Below, one piece after another: positions 12,301-25,496 of a stretch of 64,000 nucleotides of DNA. The notes below the pieces were generated by a model. The model was given only the letters and a program-made list of their open reading frames with translations, made no database searches and was not told where the DNA came from. The stretch's first letter is position 1. Each line of letters begins with the position of its first letter. The position numbers and the translations under genes were made by a program. Source of the stretch: Eutypella sp. D-1 (Eukaryota; Ascomycota; Sordariomycetes; Xylariales; Diatrypaceae); NCBI GenBank assembly GCA_023313575.1, contig JAJTTP010000004.1, positions 1,674,001-1,738,000 on the forward strand, given 5' to 3'.

Positions 12301-12570
12301 CTGGTGGCGACCCGAACCCGGGTCCCGTAGCGAGCACGGCTGGATGTCACGGATCTGGTTCTCCAGCTCGTTGACTAGGTTCCGTTCGTCGAGCTCGCTC
12401 ATGACGCCAGGCAATTTCTCTTGCAGTTCATGGCAAAACGCTATGAGAGTTAACTTGGGTCGATCTCTTGACGTTGACTAGGGAATAGCGGGACCGAGCT
12501 ACGTACATATAATTGCCTTGCCTTTCTTCTCGGCGCTAGCCCCCCGGTGCGAATTTGCTTGAGCGGGCAT
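9313..12570 (-). CDS. SPO22: Spo22/Zip4-like meiosis protein with an in-frame TAG
   Basis: TPR-rich protein of the Spo22/Zip4 family, which in yeast links crossover factors to the synaptonemal complex in meiosis. I resolve nine exons: 12507-12570, 12078-12440, 11866-12017, 11078-11815, 10897-11024, 10438-10841, 9821-10387, 9590-9765 and 9313-9516. The eight introns are 50-73 bp, and every phase matches. The start is MPAQANSHRGASAEKKGKAI. Family-like segments are KASRYCIEAQELKFARLLLQ, FADALYEIGNSLVVKKDYSL, EAVQAIIWGKVSHLFARKQF and TLLVFDFEAAISLKS; it ends RDGGKMERMLQERCEKIKWD. Total coding length is 932 codons, normal for the family. The oddity is codon 770 (9927-9929), TAG, directly after ISLKS. 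The frame then continues DDLGGIVHRV and through two more correctly phased exons, so the gene is either truncated at 769 residues, read through, or affected by a sequence error. Confidence 0.86.
9927..9929 (-). other. In-frame TAG inside the Spo22/Zip4 gene
   Basis: The minus strand reads AAG TCA TAG GAT GAC TTG within an exon that is otherwise open for 188 codons. No GT...AG pair can remove the stop while keeping frame: the only short candidate (GTTAGC...CATAG, 55 nt) shifts frame and deletes conserved-looking sequence. A TGG (Trp) to TAG change is the simplest origin. Confidence 0.8.
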
Positions 12571-13412
12571 GGTTGAGTGGAATAATTCACGGGGAATTCC
12601 CAAGACTCAGGAAGATTCAGCAAAGCGAAGTGAGTGGTAGATGTCTTCTGCTTTTGCAATATACCGTTGTCTGAAAATAGTCCACATGCATTTGATTAAT
12701 TGTATAGTGGGTTGTATAATGATTATAACGTCGAGACGTGGGGTTGCGTAAAGAGGGTAGAAACGGGGGGACCACCGGCCAGTCCCTACGATCGCATACA
12801 AAAGCCGAATTCTTACCCGCTGCTCAACTCCATAGGTACGTACGTTACCTATTGGACATGTAATCATATTAACTGGGTAGATTGTAAATCCAAGATTGGG
12901 CAGGTGCGAATGGTAGATGCGTAGATGTCGAAGGTGCGCCCGGCCGAGGAGATACTTCTTTCGGGGGGGAGGGGTGGCGCGACAGTTCCTTCCCTGCTCG
13001 GGATAGGCTCTCGCGACATAATTATAAATGCTACCCAACAGGAACCCTGCAGAATACCTAGGTAGATTAGTGACCGTGTGATGAGAAACATCAGCCGCCA
13101 TGACTACCCAAGTAGGTAGTTTTTGTTGTCTATTGTCTATCGTGCCTAGTCATATGTTTTATGATAGGGGCTTTCCTGAGGCCAACCTCGAATAAATGGA
13201 GAAAGCCCAAGATCCAGTAGATTGCTTTTAAAGAGACCATATCGTTCCCATTCCATCCGTGACTTATAATCCAATTCAAGACGGCGCGACGGCATTATCC
13301 CCCTTTTCCCACTTCACCCGGCCCCGCCTCTACATTCCCAATATAATCGCCTTCCAAATCGTGTCCTATGTATATAAAAAAGAAATCGTAAATGCAAGAA
13401 TACTCCGTTTGA
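12571..13412. other. Intergenic region
   Basis: Holds the promoter of the meiotic gene and the 3' flank of the Zn2Cys6 gene. A 164-codon minus-strand frame here has no protein-like composition. A perfect TACCTAGGTA palindrome lies at 13055-13064. Confidence 0.6.
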
Positions 13413-15812
13413 TCAATGCGGAGGGTCGTGAGGAAGGAAATTCCCAACAATGAGACTGGGTCTGAAGTGGGGGTTAGTCAGCTAAACGTGCCGTGTATAG
13501 TCATGTATTGATTACCATCATAACAAGAGGACACACTCACATCTTATGATCATCTCTACGTATCATGAAAGAGAAACAGCAGTTAACCCGGGGGTGGTTG
13601 GTGCTGTCATCTGGGTTCTTCAGCGTGCATGCCGTAATAAGGGTGTCGTGGTCTGCGTCGAAAGCGATCGTGCCGAACTCCTCCCAGTACCTTACAAGGG
13701 ACTCTTCCGTGAGGATCTCGTGCAGCGATACTTTTGCCTGAGTAGCATGGTAACTGTCAATATCGGGTTGTTAAGAAGGTTGCGGTAGGCATGGACGAAC
13801 ATCTCGCAGCCTCTCCACAGGCACGTGTATAAGCTCCGCCATCTCCTTGTTACCCCTGACGATCTCTCCGGTCCTCCTCCAACAGCACGCAGGGATGGCC
13901 ATCGCGGCAAACACCCTGTCGTACTCCGTGAGCGACTTCTCGAACCACATCTCGACGTAGACGAGCTCGATGTCGGTGAGCTTTTGCATCTTCTCACGAA
14001 ACCTTGGTCGGAATCGGTCGAGCTGCCGCAGAATCTTCTGTTTCGAGGCGGTGGCTATATGTCCATCCATGTAGGCGCCCAGCCGTGCGTAACCCTTAAT
14101 GTAGTTGAAAGGCTTCAACATGCCTGCCTCATACTTGGCCCTCAGCACACGTTGCATTCGCTCCTCGGGTGTATCGTGACCTGACGGGTCGGCAGCTTGG
14201 AGGTAGAACTCTCGCGTCTTGTCCGTCGGTTTGGCACTAGCCGACTGTGATGTCGAAGCAGCCGGGCGTATACTTGGTGGAGGCATAGAGCCTGCCTGAA
14301 TCGCGTTTGGTGGAGCCAGTTGGGGCATTTTGTTGCTGTCACCACCGCTACTGCTACGCCCTCCTAATAAGCCCGCGACTTGTGGCTGATGCGGCTGGTT
14401 GGAGCCTAGAAGCGAACCTTGCCCGTCCGGCAGGTTGGCCGCACTGTCATCTATGAGACTGGTGTTCAAGAAGTCGTTGAGCAAGCTGAACTCATTGTGG
14501 ACTTCTGGAGCCATCATAAATTGTGGGTTGTAACTGTTCATGTCGTGAAATTGGTTCTGGGCTGTTAACCACGCGTCAGAGAAGCCAGCAACTGGCATCA
14601 CGAGATCAGTCCAGTTCCTCTGCAAAAAAGCAACGCTCGCAGGGTATTTAAAACAAGAACCTACATTGCTGTAAGTTAGTACCAGGGCCGTTAGCCTGTA
14701 GCCCAGAAACATGATTCGGTGACACAAGCTGCAATGGCTGCGTCGGGCCCAGAGCATGGGTAGGCCTTCCAGAAGGGTCGTATGACGGGAGCGCCATCGT
14801 GGCTGCTGTCTGATCTATCGAATTACGTGCATGAAGGCCAGGACGGATATCTGATTCCTGTGTAGCTGGAACATGAGTACCCTTGGGCTTCTTAGCGTCC
14901 GGGTCTCGAGGTTCATCATGACAGAGATGACCGATGTTCCGCTTAATACATCTCGTACATGGTCTTTCCTATTAATCAGTTAGTTTAGCAGTATCAAGAG
15001 TGGAGACGGAAATAGAAACACCGTGCAAATACGGTCTAGACGAAAAGGGTGCGCTGGCCGCTGTGGTGAGAGAAAAACAGATCTTACATACGAGATCGCA
15101 TGTCATATGCTGGAAGCGCGAAGGCGGCAGATATTAGCTGAGTTCTCAAGGTATAAAGCCATATACGAGGCAAACCGCAGGCGTGAAGCACGAGATTGGA
15201 GACGAAACCAGGAAGGGAAGCGTCCCGATTCTTCCGAGACCTAAGCCGAAAATAGAAAGCAATCGAAGGGTGGCCTCTCTTTCTCTACCGTGGTCACCTC
15301 TGCTCCTGCACGCGCTTTCACGCGCATGGATGCGCAGATACGCGCAGGCCCGCAGCCAATAGATGGCAGACATGGAGACATGTCAGACAAACTTCGATGA
15401 CTTACAGATCGACGGCAGTATACACAAGCTATAGGAATGCGCGCAAGCCCCAATGATTAGCAGATGTATACGACATGGAAGTACAGGGAGATCGCGTGTA
15501 GGGGTGTATGTAGGCACGTGGAGAGGGGGGGGGGGGGTTGGCCAGGGCTGGTGAATGAGTCGAGGGGTCATGACAAGATTTATTGACCGAACAACAGTTA
15601 GTGAAGGAGTACAGCATACCGTGATTCACCTTGCGCCTTTTCCTGGGGCTCTTCTGGGGTGTCTCGGAAGTATTAGCAGTTTTGGCTGCGAGAGTGGCGG
15701 GAGAAGTGGTCGAGACGGTAGCTGTAGCCGCACCGGTTGGAGTGTTCTCCTTGGACTTCGTTGGGTCGTCGGACCTCTCGTCCTTGGCGCGACGGTTGCC
15801 ATTACTTTCCAT
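13413..15812 (-). CDS. AcuK/AcuM (Ert1/Rds2)-type Zn2Cys6 transcription factor
   Basis: Fungal regulator related to the AcuK/AcuM and Ert1/Rds2 group, which activates gluconeogenic and non-fermentable-carbon genes. Seven exons: 15620-15812, 15406-15428, 15092-15109, 14665-14968, 13801-14591, 13541-13737 and 13413-13461, giving 524 residues. The zinc cluster, residues 66-94, reads C-VY-C-RRSHMT-C-DLERP-C-TR-C-IKRNIGHL-C and is spread over four exons, two of them only 23 and 18 nt. A basic stretch, RKRRKVNH, precedes it. The middle is Ser/Pro/Gln-rich. The conserved region includes KYEAGMLKPFNYIKGYARLG, KILRQLDRFRPRFREKMQ, VEMWFEKSLTEYDRVFAAMA and PACCWRRTGEIVRGNKEMAE, followed by a PAS-like part ending IPSLIVGNFLP. 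Introns are up to 296 bp; the first (15429-15619) contains a 13-base G run. Whether it is AcuK or AcuM proper I cannot settle without alignment. Confidence 0.9.
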
Positions 15813-16149
15813 GTCTGGAGTCCTACTTTAATTCCCTCGGGTTGATGATAGCTATAAGACTCCCATTGGATCGTTTGGTTACGCAATGCCCATGTAGTTC
15901 GTGGTCAATCGAGCAGAAGAGGGCGGCTCTCTGCAGGGTCGCCAGATGATTTGTGCGCGCGGGTCCGAGATCCAAGGCACCCTGGTTCTGGTCGTTTTCT
16001 CAAAATGTGATGATCGGGGCGGAGTAAGCAGCCACAAGGCAGGGGCGCGATGGTCAATAGGGCTGGCTGATGGGTATGGCAAGGCAAGCAAGATTGTTCG
16101 TGATCGGCAATGGCGGCGGTATAGCGGTTAAGGTGTTGGCTGGCCGATG

Positions 16150-16225
16150 GTGAAGGGTGGTGGTGGTGGGTGGTGATGGTAGTAGTAGTTATGGTAGTAG
16201 TTGTGGTAGTGTTGGTGGTGTGGTT
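16150..16225. repeat. Imperfect GGT/GTA trinucleotide tract
   Basis: Purine/T-rich run built of GGT, GAT and AGT triplets, about 75 bp, 340-410 bp upstream of the Zn2Cys6 gene start. Seen directly; no function inferred. Confidence 0.75.
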
Positions 16226-16462
16226 GGTGACGATGAGTGATGGCCCTCGGCTCTAGCCAAGAAGATAACCTCGGGAAGGTAATTCTACAGAATCTCGTCG
16301 GTCAAGAAAAAGCGTATGAAAAACGATATAAGATGCATGTCTACCAAGGTAGAATCAACCAAAAGGAAAAGGAACCTTAAGAAAGTTTAAATGGAGAAAA
16401 TGAATGATTTAGTCAACGGGTTAGGTAAAAAGTATGTTTACTACCTAGGTAGTTACCTAAGT

Positions 16463-16534
16463 CAGTACCGTCACAGCCGTCAGTACCGTCAGGACCGCCA
16501 GTACCGCCAGTACCGTCAATACCATCAGTACCGG
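16463..16534. repeat. Nine-base minisatellite, eight units
   Basis: Eight consecutive 9-bp units based on CAGTACCGT (for example CAGTACCGT, CACAGCCGT, CAGGACCGC, CAATACCAT). Individual units differ by 0-2 bases. The repeat lies about 650 bp upstream of the Zn2Cys6 gene. Confidence 0.85.
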
Positions 16535-19151
16535 TAGTTCCAAGGTCCACGGGTTTAACCTGGTAGGTTAGGTTGATATGCAGCATCCAGGGCTATGTAC
16601 AGTATAGCAGCGTAGTTCTCGGTATCGCTAGCAGGTCTAGCAGGTAATTATGGTCCTGATGATAGCCCTGTTCCAAGATGGGAATAAATGGAGGGACTTC
16701 TAGACCATCAGACTGCGCCGCTGCTTTGTAGGTCAACAACATCTTTCTATTACAGCATATTACCACCTGTAGCTACTTAGGTAGGTAGTAATCTCTACCA
16801 CAGCTGTACTTCTGCGGCGGGTATCGATAGATTTTGATTTCGGGTAGATATGCGACGGCCGCTGGGCCGAATTTCTTCACCGGGATAAGTTTAACGTCGA
16901 TGCCGGCCAAGGCAAGACAAGACGTAAGACATAAGGAAAGAGCAGCGCGGTCCAGCCATGTGGTTTAGACTGATCTTAGCCCGTAAAGGAGCGAGTCAGC
17001 AACAGCAACGAGGGGCATGCGACACACCTTCAGACCTAGAAATTGTGTACATAAGTACATGTACATAGCTATACCCCAAAGTACTCGTGCTAGATATTAG
17101 GGTACCTAAGCGTCCAGCCTAATTTATGTGGCTTTCGAGGTTATATATTTTCGCAGTTAGGCACTTTCTACACTATTTCTTGTAGATATACTTTATAGTG
17201 GGGCTCTTTTCGATGGTTGATGGTGGGGACGATGTGGTGGGAGTCCTCGAGAGGCAATGGGTAATTTGTAGGCATACATAAGGAGGGGTCCACAGCCGGT
17301 GCTTTGCTGTAGAGACTTTTACCAAGTATGGAGATCTCTATCTACCTACCTGGTATGCCCACTTGTGCACCTGTAGATGTACATAAAAGAGAAATAGTGG
17401 ACTTGGGGGACTTCGGGGTTTCTGGGGTTGGGTTGCAGTCACTGATACGGTTACAGAGCTCTATGAACACCTTCACTACACAGTACTTTCACTCCCCAAC
17501 CAAAGCCCCCCCCCCCTCCTTCCCAGTTGCCCAACAGGACGCTCCTTCAAGATGATCTCTGTAGCCTTCCAATTGACGCCAAGACTCATCGCCAAGGCAG
17601 GGCTTGTCAACCGGCTGGTTGGTCTAACGAAGCCGCTGATGGTGCAGGTGACGTTATTGCGTTATTGCAAAATTAATGTACTCCCGAGGTCACGCGCGTA
17701 AACCAGGAGCAGGTAGGTTAGGTTATGATATTGTGTGACAGCGGCTTCTCAGGCTCGATTCCATGAGTATGACAGCGGGTTATACTGTTGTCCTAATAAG
17801 TCCATACATCTGTGTCACTTACATTCTGCAGCTGTTATATGTAACAACGTGGTTATACTCTTACAATATTTGACTCGTCGAGACTATGAACCAAGGGGGA
17901 CGTCCAATGACGCTCGATGCTACGATCCTACTCGCTGTTCAGCCCGTCTCCTTTTTCCTAGAATTCTTTCTTTCCCCTACTTTCTTGGTTCATTTTCTCT
18001 TCGGCTTCGTCCATGTTCTATCTCTCTCCGCGTCTCGGGTCGATCAGCGACTCTTTTCGGAGTAAAAACAATTAACCCCACGCGAACATCTGGCCCCCAA
18101 AGGGAGACATGGGCTTTCGGCATATAGTCACCATGTCCCCCCTGCGGACACGCAGCAGGTACCGACCGTGGTGGTCAGACTCTTATTACCCTGAAGTCTG
18201 GGAGTCTGACAATCTGGATGGTCATATCCACGTTGATTAAATGAACGAAAAGAGAGGGAAGCAGGGAGGGCGATGCAGGTGGCTTCGATCCCTCGGTCCG
18301 GTCTAGTCTAACACCCGCGCTCCCGCATGCATGTGCCGGCCGATATGCAACGCAACCTCGTTTTGGTGTGCTCGATACGTACTTCTTCTGTACATGATGC
18401 ACTGGCCTTTTACGAGGCCCGTCCCTTTCTTCCCCTGGTTATTTCCAGAATATCGCGAACATTATGGTGTCACCACCACAAGCCACGGTTGGCTTCAGAG
18501 CTGGAACAGTGAGACACTCCTGTTGGGGCCCAGTCCGACTCTGTATGCATCTGCCTCGTGTCTGGTTCACTGTGCCTCTTAACATCTTCGACGACTATTA
18601 TGTAGCTTATGGAAATCGGCTTGCATCGACGGCCAGCCTGACCCCCCGTCTGCGCGAATGATCCTTCATGGGAAAATGTCTTGCTTTGCCGGGTTACATT
18701 GAATCCCACGTTGTTGAGCCGTGATTCGCTTACCTACCTAGTTGCCGATCAGCTATGCTGCCATTTATACGAAAGCCACAGACATCTGTAATCAATCGGC
18801 ATCTATCCCAGGAACCGCGGGGGAGTGGCCGGGGGGCAGCTTTTTCGAGCTTCCTTTTGGTCATCGAGGGAGGAATTCCCGTTCTACCATATCACAAAGC
18901 CCGGAAGATCGAGAGACGGCCATTCGCCCTAGGGAGTACTCTGCAATCTTGCATCATCGCTGACTAAATTTGGCTTCTTGCTCGTCCGTGTCGCACAGTT
19001 TCAGCTGAACACAACGACGGCTATTTTAAGTCCTGCCGCTTGTCGTGCATGTACGAGTAGGAGCAGGACCGCACCAACCATGCAAACCGCGAACCCATAT
19101 AACCACTAGCCCCTATCCCCCCATCTTCATCGAGACCAAAGATACGAGATA

Positions 19152-21000
<1,849 letters not shown>

Positions 21001-22622
21001 TCTGGCGGGTCGGGGTGGACTACTACCGAGTGGTACTATCGTTCTATGGCTGTGAAAAGGATCACGAGAGCCTCAGGCAGGTAGACCCTATACGAGGAGC
21101 ACACCTCTTCTTTAATACTCCATCCCCCGACGGTATTCTGATTCCCAGTATATATTTATTTCCTCTATTTGCCGGCCACGCCTCCATTGCTTGGCAGGGT
21201 TCCCGCCTAAATCATCCAGCAGTCTGGACTTCCAGCCTCACCCATGTTCTATGGTGCGGCCAAGACCTCTCCGCATTCCTCGGAGCCCAGATCTAGTTCT
21301 TGGCTCACTTTCTGATGGCAGGCACTTGTGAACCACCCAAGTGGACGCGAAGGGTCCGGCAGGGTGGGTAAGGGGGGTGTTGAGGCTCAGGTGTCGTGCA
21401 CGTATGGAACAGACCTCACTCGTAGCTTTGAGTAGAACCACGGGTTACAACAGGGTATAGACCGGTTGTCTAGATAGTAGGGAACCGCTATATTCTCTCT
21501 ACACTACACCGTGAAAGTCTCTCACACCGGCGTAGCTTGTATCTCCTCTAGCGATATCTCCCTGAAGGAGCGCGGAAAACTCAATAGCCAACGCACCCCG
21601 CTGTGCGGCCGGGTCCTCCCCTTCGCGACCCGGGCCACGGGATGTCCCAATCTACCTGCCCCATCACACCCTCCTTTCAAACCCCCCCGGACAGCAGATC
21701 CCCGGACTGCCTGAATCAAGCTTTGTGGGGAAAAGCAACATTCCCCATTTTAACCGGCGAAGCCCTGCAGCCTCCGAAAGGGGACCCGGACGGCCGGATA
21801 GTGTGGGTTGCAATAAAACGGAACCTAACCGCGACCCGATAGGGAATCTAGAAGAGTCTCCAGGAGGCGAGGTGGCTGTTCATCACTAACCTAAAATAGG
21901 GGCGCATTCTTGGGTTGATCCATCTGTGTGCTCAGAACCTAGACCTGCAGACCTGCTAAACTTAGTTAACTATCCAATAGGCCTTGACTTCCAGTAAGGA
22001 TATGTCAGATACTATAGTATCGGGGCAACAGTCAACAAAAGTTAGCAAGGAGCCAGACCTGCTTCTTGTAATTTCGTATACTACTATCGCCACACCTGTT
22101 AATTCTAGGGGGGTTGGGGGGGTGAGAAGGTAAGCAATTCGATCGAGTTGCACAGATTGCTGGTAACTGAGTATTTATGCACGAACTTGCTCATTTGCCC
22201 TACCTTTATTCACATGTATCACTAGTTGTTCTCTATTGAGCAATGCCTCCGTCCTACTCCTCCACATTATAGAATAAATACGGGATTTATAAAACTGTCT
22301 TAAAGTTTTTGTTTCGCTTGAGTTGATTCAGACCGTAAACACGAAAATTATAGGTTTAGGAAGTCTGCGTTGCCTAATGGCGAAGGTTTTAGCGCTCTCC
22401 CACCCAGCCTACCTCACTAAAGGCCCCTAACTAAGTGGGTCTACAAGCTCTACCTAGGTAGTTATTACCTACTTTGTATGTAGGTACCGTACTGGCTATT
22501 AATAACTTTCTTCATCCTTCTTCCATCAGCCTCGTTACCGAACTTAACACACTTTCATCCCCCCCGATGAGTTTGCCTCATCACCCAGAACTCCAGCCTT
22601 ACCATACCTGAGCGGAGCGACG
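21001..22622. other. Divergent intergenic region
   Basis: Shared upstream region of the GH30 gene (minus) and the TFIP11-like gene (plus). No coding signal. A perfect TACCTAGGTA palindrome lies at 22451-22460, about 160 bp from the TFIP11 start, followed by further ACCTAC/GTAGGTAC words. Confidence 0.6.
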
Positions 22623-25496
22623 ATGTCATTCGATTCCTACAACATTTCGAAAGCAGACGCCGAGGCCTATTCGTCCTCCGACGGCGACGAGGATGATGAC
22701 GACGATGACCTCCTGCGCGCGTCTACCGATCCGCGCGAAGACGATTTCGGGGATTTCAACCCGCGCAAGCGCCGGAGGACGGGACGCGATGCGAAGGAAA
22801 GCGCTGCTCTGGGAATATTTGGTTCCGATAGTGAGGATGACCGCCCTGGCAGGAGATGGAAGAATAAGCAGAACCTACGTCACAGGAACATGACCTTCAT
22901 TTCCAGCGGTCAGAAGAAGACAAACGATGCGGTGGACGGGGACGAGGATGAGGACGAGGACGGAATCGAGAACGGCGATAACGATGACGCGGAAGAAGAC
23001 GCAGACGAGGACGAAGATGAAGAGATGACCGGCATGGGGTTAGGTTTCCGGCCTTCCGCACAGGGCCTCGGTTTCGCGCCTCCCGTTCAGTCTGGGAAGG
23101 TTCCGATGCAGAACACACCGAGCAAGCCGCCCCCCATAAAGAACAAATTCGACGGTAAGGCGGCGCTGGGGAGGGGTTTCGTGCCTTCATCCGCGAGCGA
23201 GCCCGTCCTAAGATCAGACCTCGAAGACGACACATCCTCGACACCGCCTCAGAAGCCCAAACCGAGCGCGTTCGGCGGTGGTCCGGGAGGGAAGGCGAAG
23301 TCCTTCGCCGCCAAGATGATGGCCAAGATGGGATACGTCGAGGGCCAGGGTCTCGGTGCCAGCAATCAGGGTCGTGCCGATGCCATCCAGGCCGTGTTGC
23401 GCCCGCAGGGTAATCTAGGTCTCGGTTCAGTCAAGGAGAAGTCCGAGCACGAACGAAAGGAAGAAAAGCGCCAGGCCCGACTGCGCGGCGAGGAGGTCAG
23501 CGACTCGGACGACGAGAAGAAGAGGAAAAAGCGAGAAAAGAAGAAGCAGCAGCAAAGGCAAGGCCTGGACAGCGGCACCGGTAGCGGCGCGAGCACTCCC
23601 AAGCGGCCCAAGACCAAGTATCTCACGGTGAACGATATCCGGAAAGCCGCGCCTGGCCTACACATACCCGATGCTTTCGCGCCTATATTGGATATGACAG
23701 GGCGCGATCAGCGGCTTCTCACCTCCTCCTCGGGCCTCCTCACCCCCACCGCCGGCACCGAAGCCGTCAAGCAGAGCGAGGCGGCCAAGCTAGCACGGCG
23801 TGCCCAGGGAGATCTGGGCGCCTTCGTCGAGGAGTGGAAGAACCTGCAGGAGAAAAAGGCCTGGCTAGATATGCAAATCCACGAAAGTACACAGGCGCTG
23901 GCCGACCTCGAGACCGACATCACTGGTCTTGAAGCATTCCACGCCGTCCTCGATGAGGTCGAGACCGCTGCGCGCAACCGGGAATGGGATCCGATCGTTG
24001 CCGGGCTCAAGAAAGCCGAGGCCGCTTCGAAGACGAAGACGCACGACGAGGACCTAGCCGCGATTGCTGTCGCGAGCATCCACCCGTTCATACGCGATGC
24101 TGTCCAGGGTTGGCTTCCCTTGGAGGACCCCAAGCTGGGGAACTTTACTTCTGACCTCACGGATATACGAGGTATTCTCGGCCTGGACAACGATGCAGAA
24201 AGCGGCAAGGCCATTACGAAATGGGAGCATACCGGGATCGACGGCACGCACCGCCACCACCAAAGAACAACCACCCCGTACGAGTCCATGATCTACAAAT
24301 ACGTCTTTCCCAAACTGGTCACTACTATCTCCCAGTGGGACGTCCACGACCCGGCGCCGCTCCTAGCGGTCTTCGACAAGTGGGAGCAGCTGTTCCCCCG
24401 GTTCGTCCGCTCTCAGCTGCTAGAGCAGGTCGCGCGGCGCCTGAGCGAGGCCGTCGGGAACTGGAAGCCCAGGAAGAAGCAGCCCATGCACCTCTGGACG
24501 TTCCCCTGGCTCGAGCGCCTGCCGGAGTACCATCTCGACCCCAAGGGCACCGGTCTCGTCGCCGACGTCCGACGCAAGTTCCGCCAGCTCATCGACGGCT
24601 GGGACTACCACCGCGGCGTCGTGCCGGGGCTCAAGGAGTGGAAGGCCGTCTTCCGGCCGTCGTCGAAATCCCGGGACCGTGACCAGTGGAGGCCGCTGGT
24701 CATGCACCACGTGCTTCCCGGGATGGCGCGGTACCTGCGGGCCAACTTCCGCGTCGACCCCGCGGACCAGGAGCCGTACATGGCGATGCTAGAGGGCGCG
24801 CTGCGCTGGGCCGAGGAGGGCGTTGTCGCGCCTTCCGCGCTCGCCGAGGTTCTCGCCGCTGAGGTCTTCCCCCTGTGGCGCGACGCCCTCTGGCGGTGGC
24901 TCATCCGCCCTGAGGCCAACTACGAGGAGGTCGGCGCCTGGTTCGAGTGGTGGCAGCGCGACGCGCTCCCCGCCGACATCACCTCTCAGCCCTCCATCGC
25001 AGCCGAGTTCGAAGCCGGCACGGCCCTCATCGAACGGGCTCTCGATCTCGGCGACGAGGCCGCAGACAAGCTCCCGCGGCCCGACGCCCGGCCCACATAT
25101 CACCGGCCCCACCATCACAAGGACCAGGACCGCAGCAGGGAGAAGGCGGAGGCCGTCATCGCCGCCAGGGAACAGGAGAAGAAGGCGACGGCGGCGGCAG
25201 AGAAGAAAGAACCCACGTTCCGCGACGAGATCGAGGACTGGTGCCAGGACAACGACCTGCAGTTCATACCCGTGCGCCGCGCCAACGACCAGGGTCTGCA
25301 CTACTTCCGCATCACGGCGCGCATGGACGGCCGCGGCGGCGTGCTCGCGTACTTCACCACCATCACCGGAGACGCCGCCGGCGTCGGCGCCGAAGCCCTG
25401 CGTGTTGAGTCTCGCAAGATGGGCGATATGGTGCTCCCGAGAGCCAGGAGGGACCAGTGGGAACTCTTGTCGGAGAAACTGCTGCAGGAGACCTAG
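22623..25496 (+). CDS. TFIP11: TFIP11/Ntr1-type G-patch splicing factor
   Basis: Intronless 957-residue protein with the layout of TFIP11 (tuftelin-interacting protein 11; Ntr1/Spp382 in yeast), which recruits and activates the Prp43 helicase to take apart spliceosomes and excised intron lariats in the nucleus. N-terminal ~150 residues are extremely acidic (runs of D/E) around a basic KRRR signal. The G-patch is at about 225-268 (FAAKMMAKMGYVEGQGLGA, then QGNLGLG). A Lys/Arg-rich stretch with KKRKKREKKKQQQ follows. Residues about 390-830 form the GCFC-like domain (KYVFPKLVTTISQWD, LWTFPWLERLPEYHLD, GALRWAEEG). The C-terminus has DEIEDWCQDNDLQFIPVRRA and HYFRITARMDGRGGVLAYF, conserved in the family. 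The start is the first ATG of the frame and is preceded by stops. It converges on the WD-repeat gene. Confidence 0.93.
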   Translation: MSFDSYNISKADAEAYSSSDGDEDDDDDDLLRASTDPREDDFGDFNPRKRRRTGRDAKESAALGIFGSDSEDDRPGRRWKNKQNLRHRNMTFISSGQKKTNDAVDGDEDEDEDGIENGDNDDAEEDADEDEDEEMTGMGLGFRPSAQGLGFAPPVQSGKVPMQNTPSKPPPIKNKFDGKAALGRGFVPSSASEPVLRSDLEDDTSSTPPQKPKPSAFGGGPGGKAKSFAAKMMAKMGYVEGQGLGASNQGRADAIQAVLRPQGNLGLGSVKEKSEHERKEEKRQARLRGEEVSDSDDEKKRKKREKKKQQQRQGLDSGTGSGASTPKRPKTKYLTVNDIRKAAPGLHIPDAFAPILDMTGRDQRLLTSSSGLLTPTAGTEAVKQSEAAKLARRAQGDLGAFVEEWKNLQEKKAWLDMQIHESTQALADLETDITGLEAFHAVLDEVETAARNREWDPIVAGLKKAEAASKTKTHDEDLAAIAVASIHPFIRDAVQGWLPLEDPKLGNFTSDLTDIRGILGLDNDAESGKAITKWEHTGIDGTHRHHQRTTTPYESMIYKYVFPKLVTTISQWDVHDPAPLLAVFDKWEQLFPRFVRSQLLEQVARRLSEAVGNWKPRKKQPMHLWTFPWLERLPEYHLDPKGTGLVADVRRKFRQLIDGWDYHRGVVPGLKEWKAVFRPSSKSRDRDQWRPLVMHHVLPGMARYLRANFRVDPADQEPYMAMLEGALRWAEEGVVAPSALAEVLAAEVFPLWRDALWRWLIRPEANYEEVGAWFEWWQRDALPADITSQPSIAAEFEAGTALIERALDLGDEAADKLPRPDARPTYHRPHHHKDQDRSREKAEAVIAAREQEKKATAAAEKKEPTFRDEIEDWCQDNDLQFIPVRRANDQGLHYFRITARMDGRGGVLAYFTTITGDAAGVGAEALRVESRKMGDMVLPRARRDQWELLSEKLLQET

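Larger units (their letters stand above)
15813..19151. other. Long intergenic region (3.3 kb)
   Basis: No convincing gene. It holds the promoter of the Zn2Cys6 regulator, a GGT/GTA-rich imperfect microsatellite at about 16150-16225, a nine-base minisatellite (16463-16534), palindromic TACCTAGGTA words (16442-16451 and relatives) and a C11 run at 17506-17516. Scattered short frames at 17700-18700 look like chance. Confidence 0.6.

Noticed and set aside
12607..13101. 164-codon minus-strand frame
   Set aside because: No motif, unusual composition with many Tyr/Arg/Pro, and it spans the promoter of the meiotic gene.
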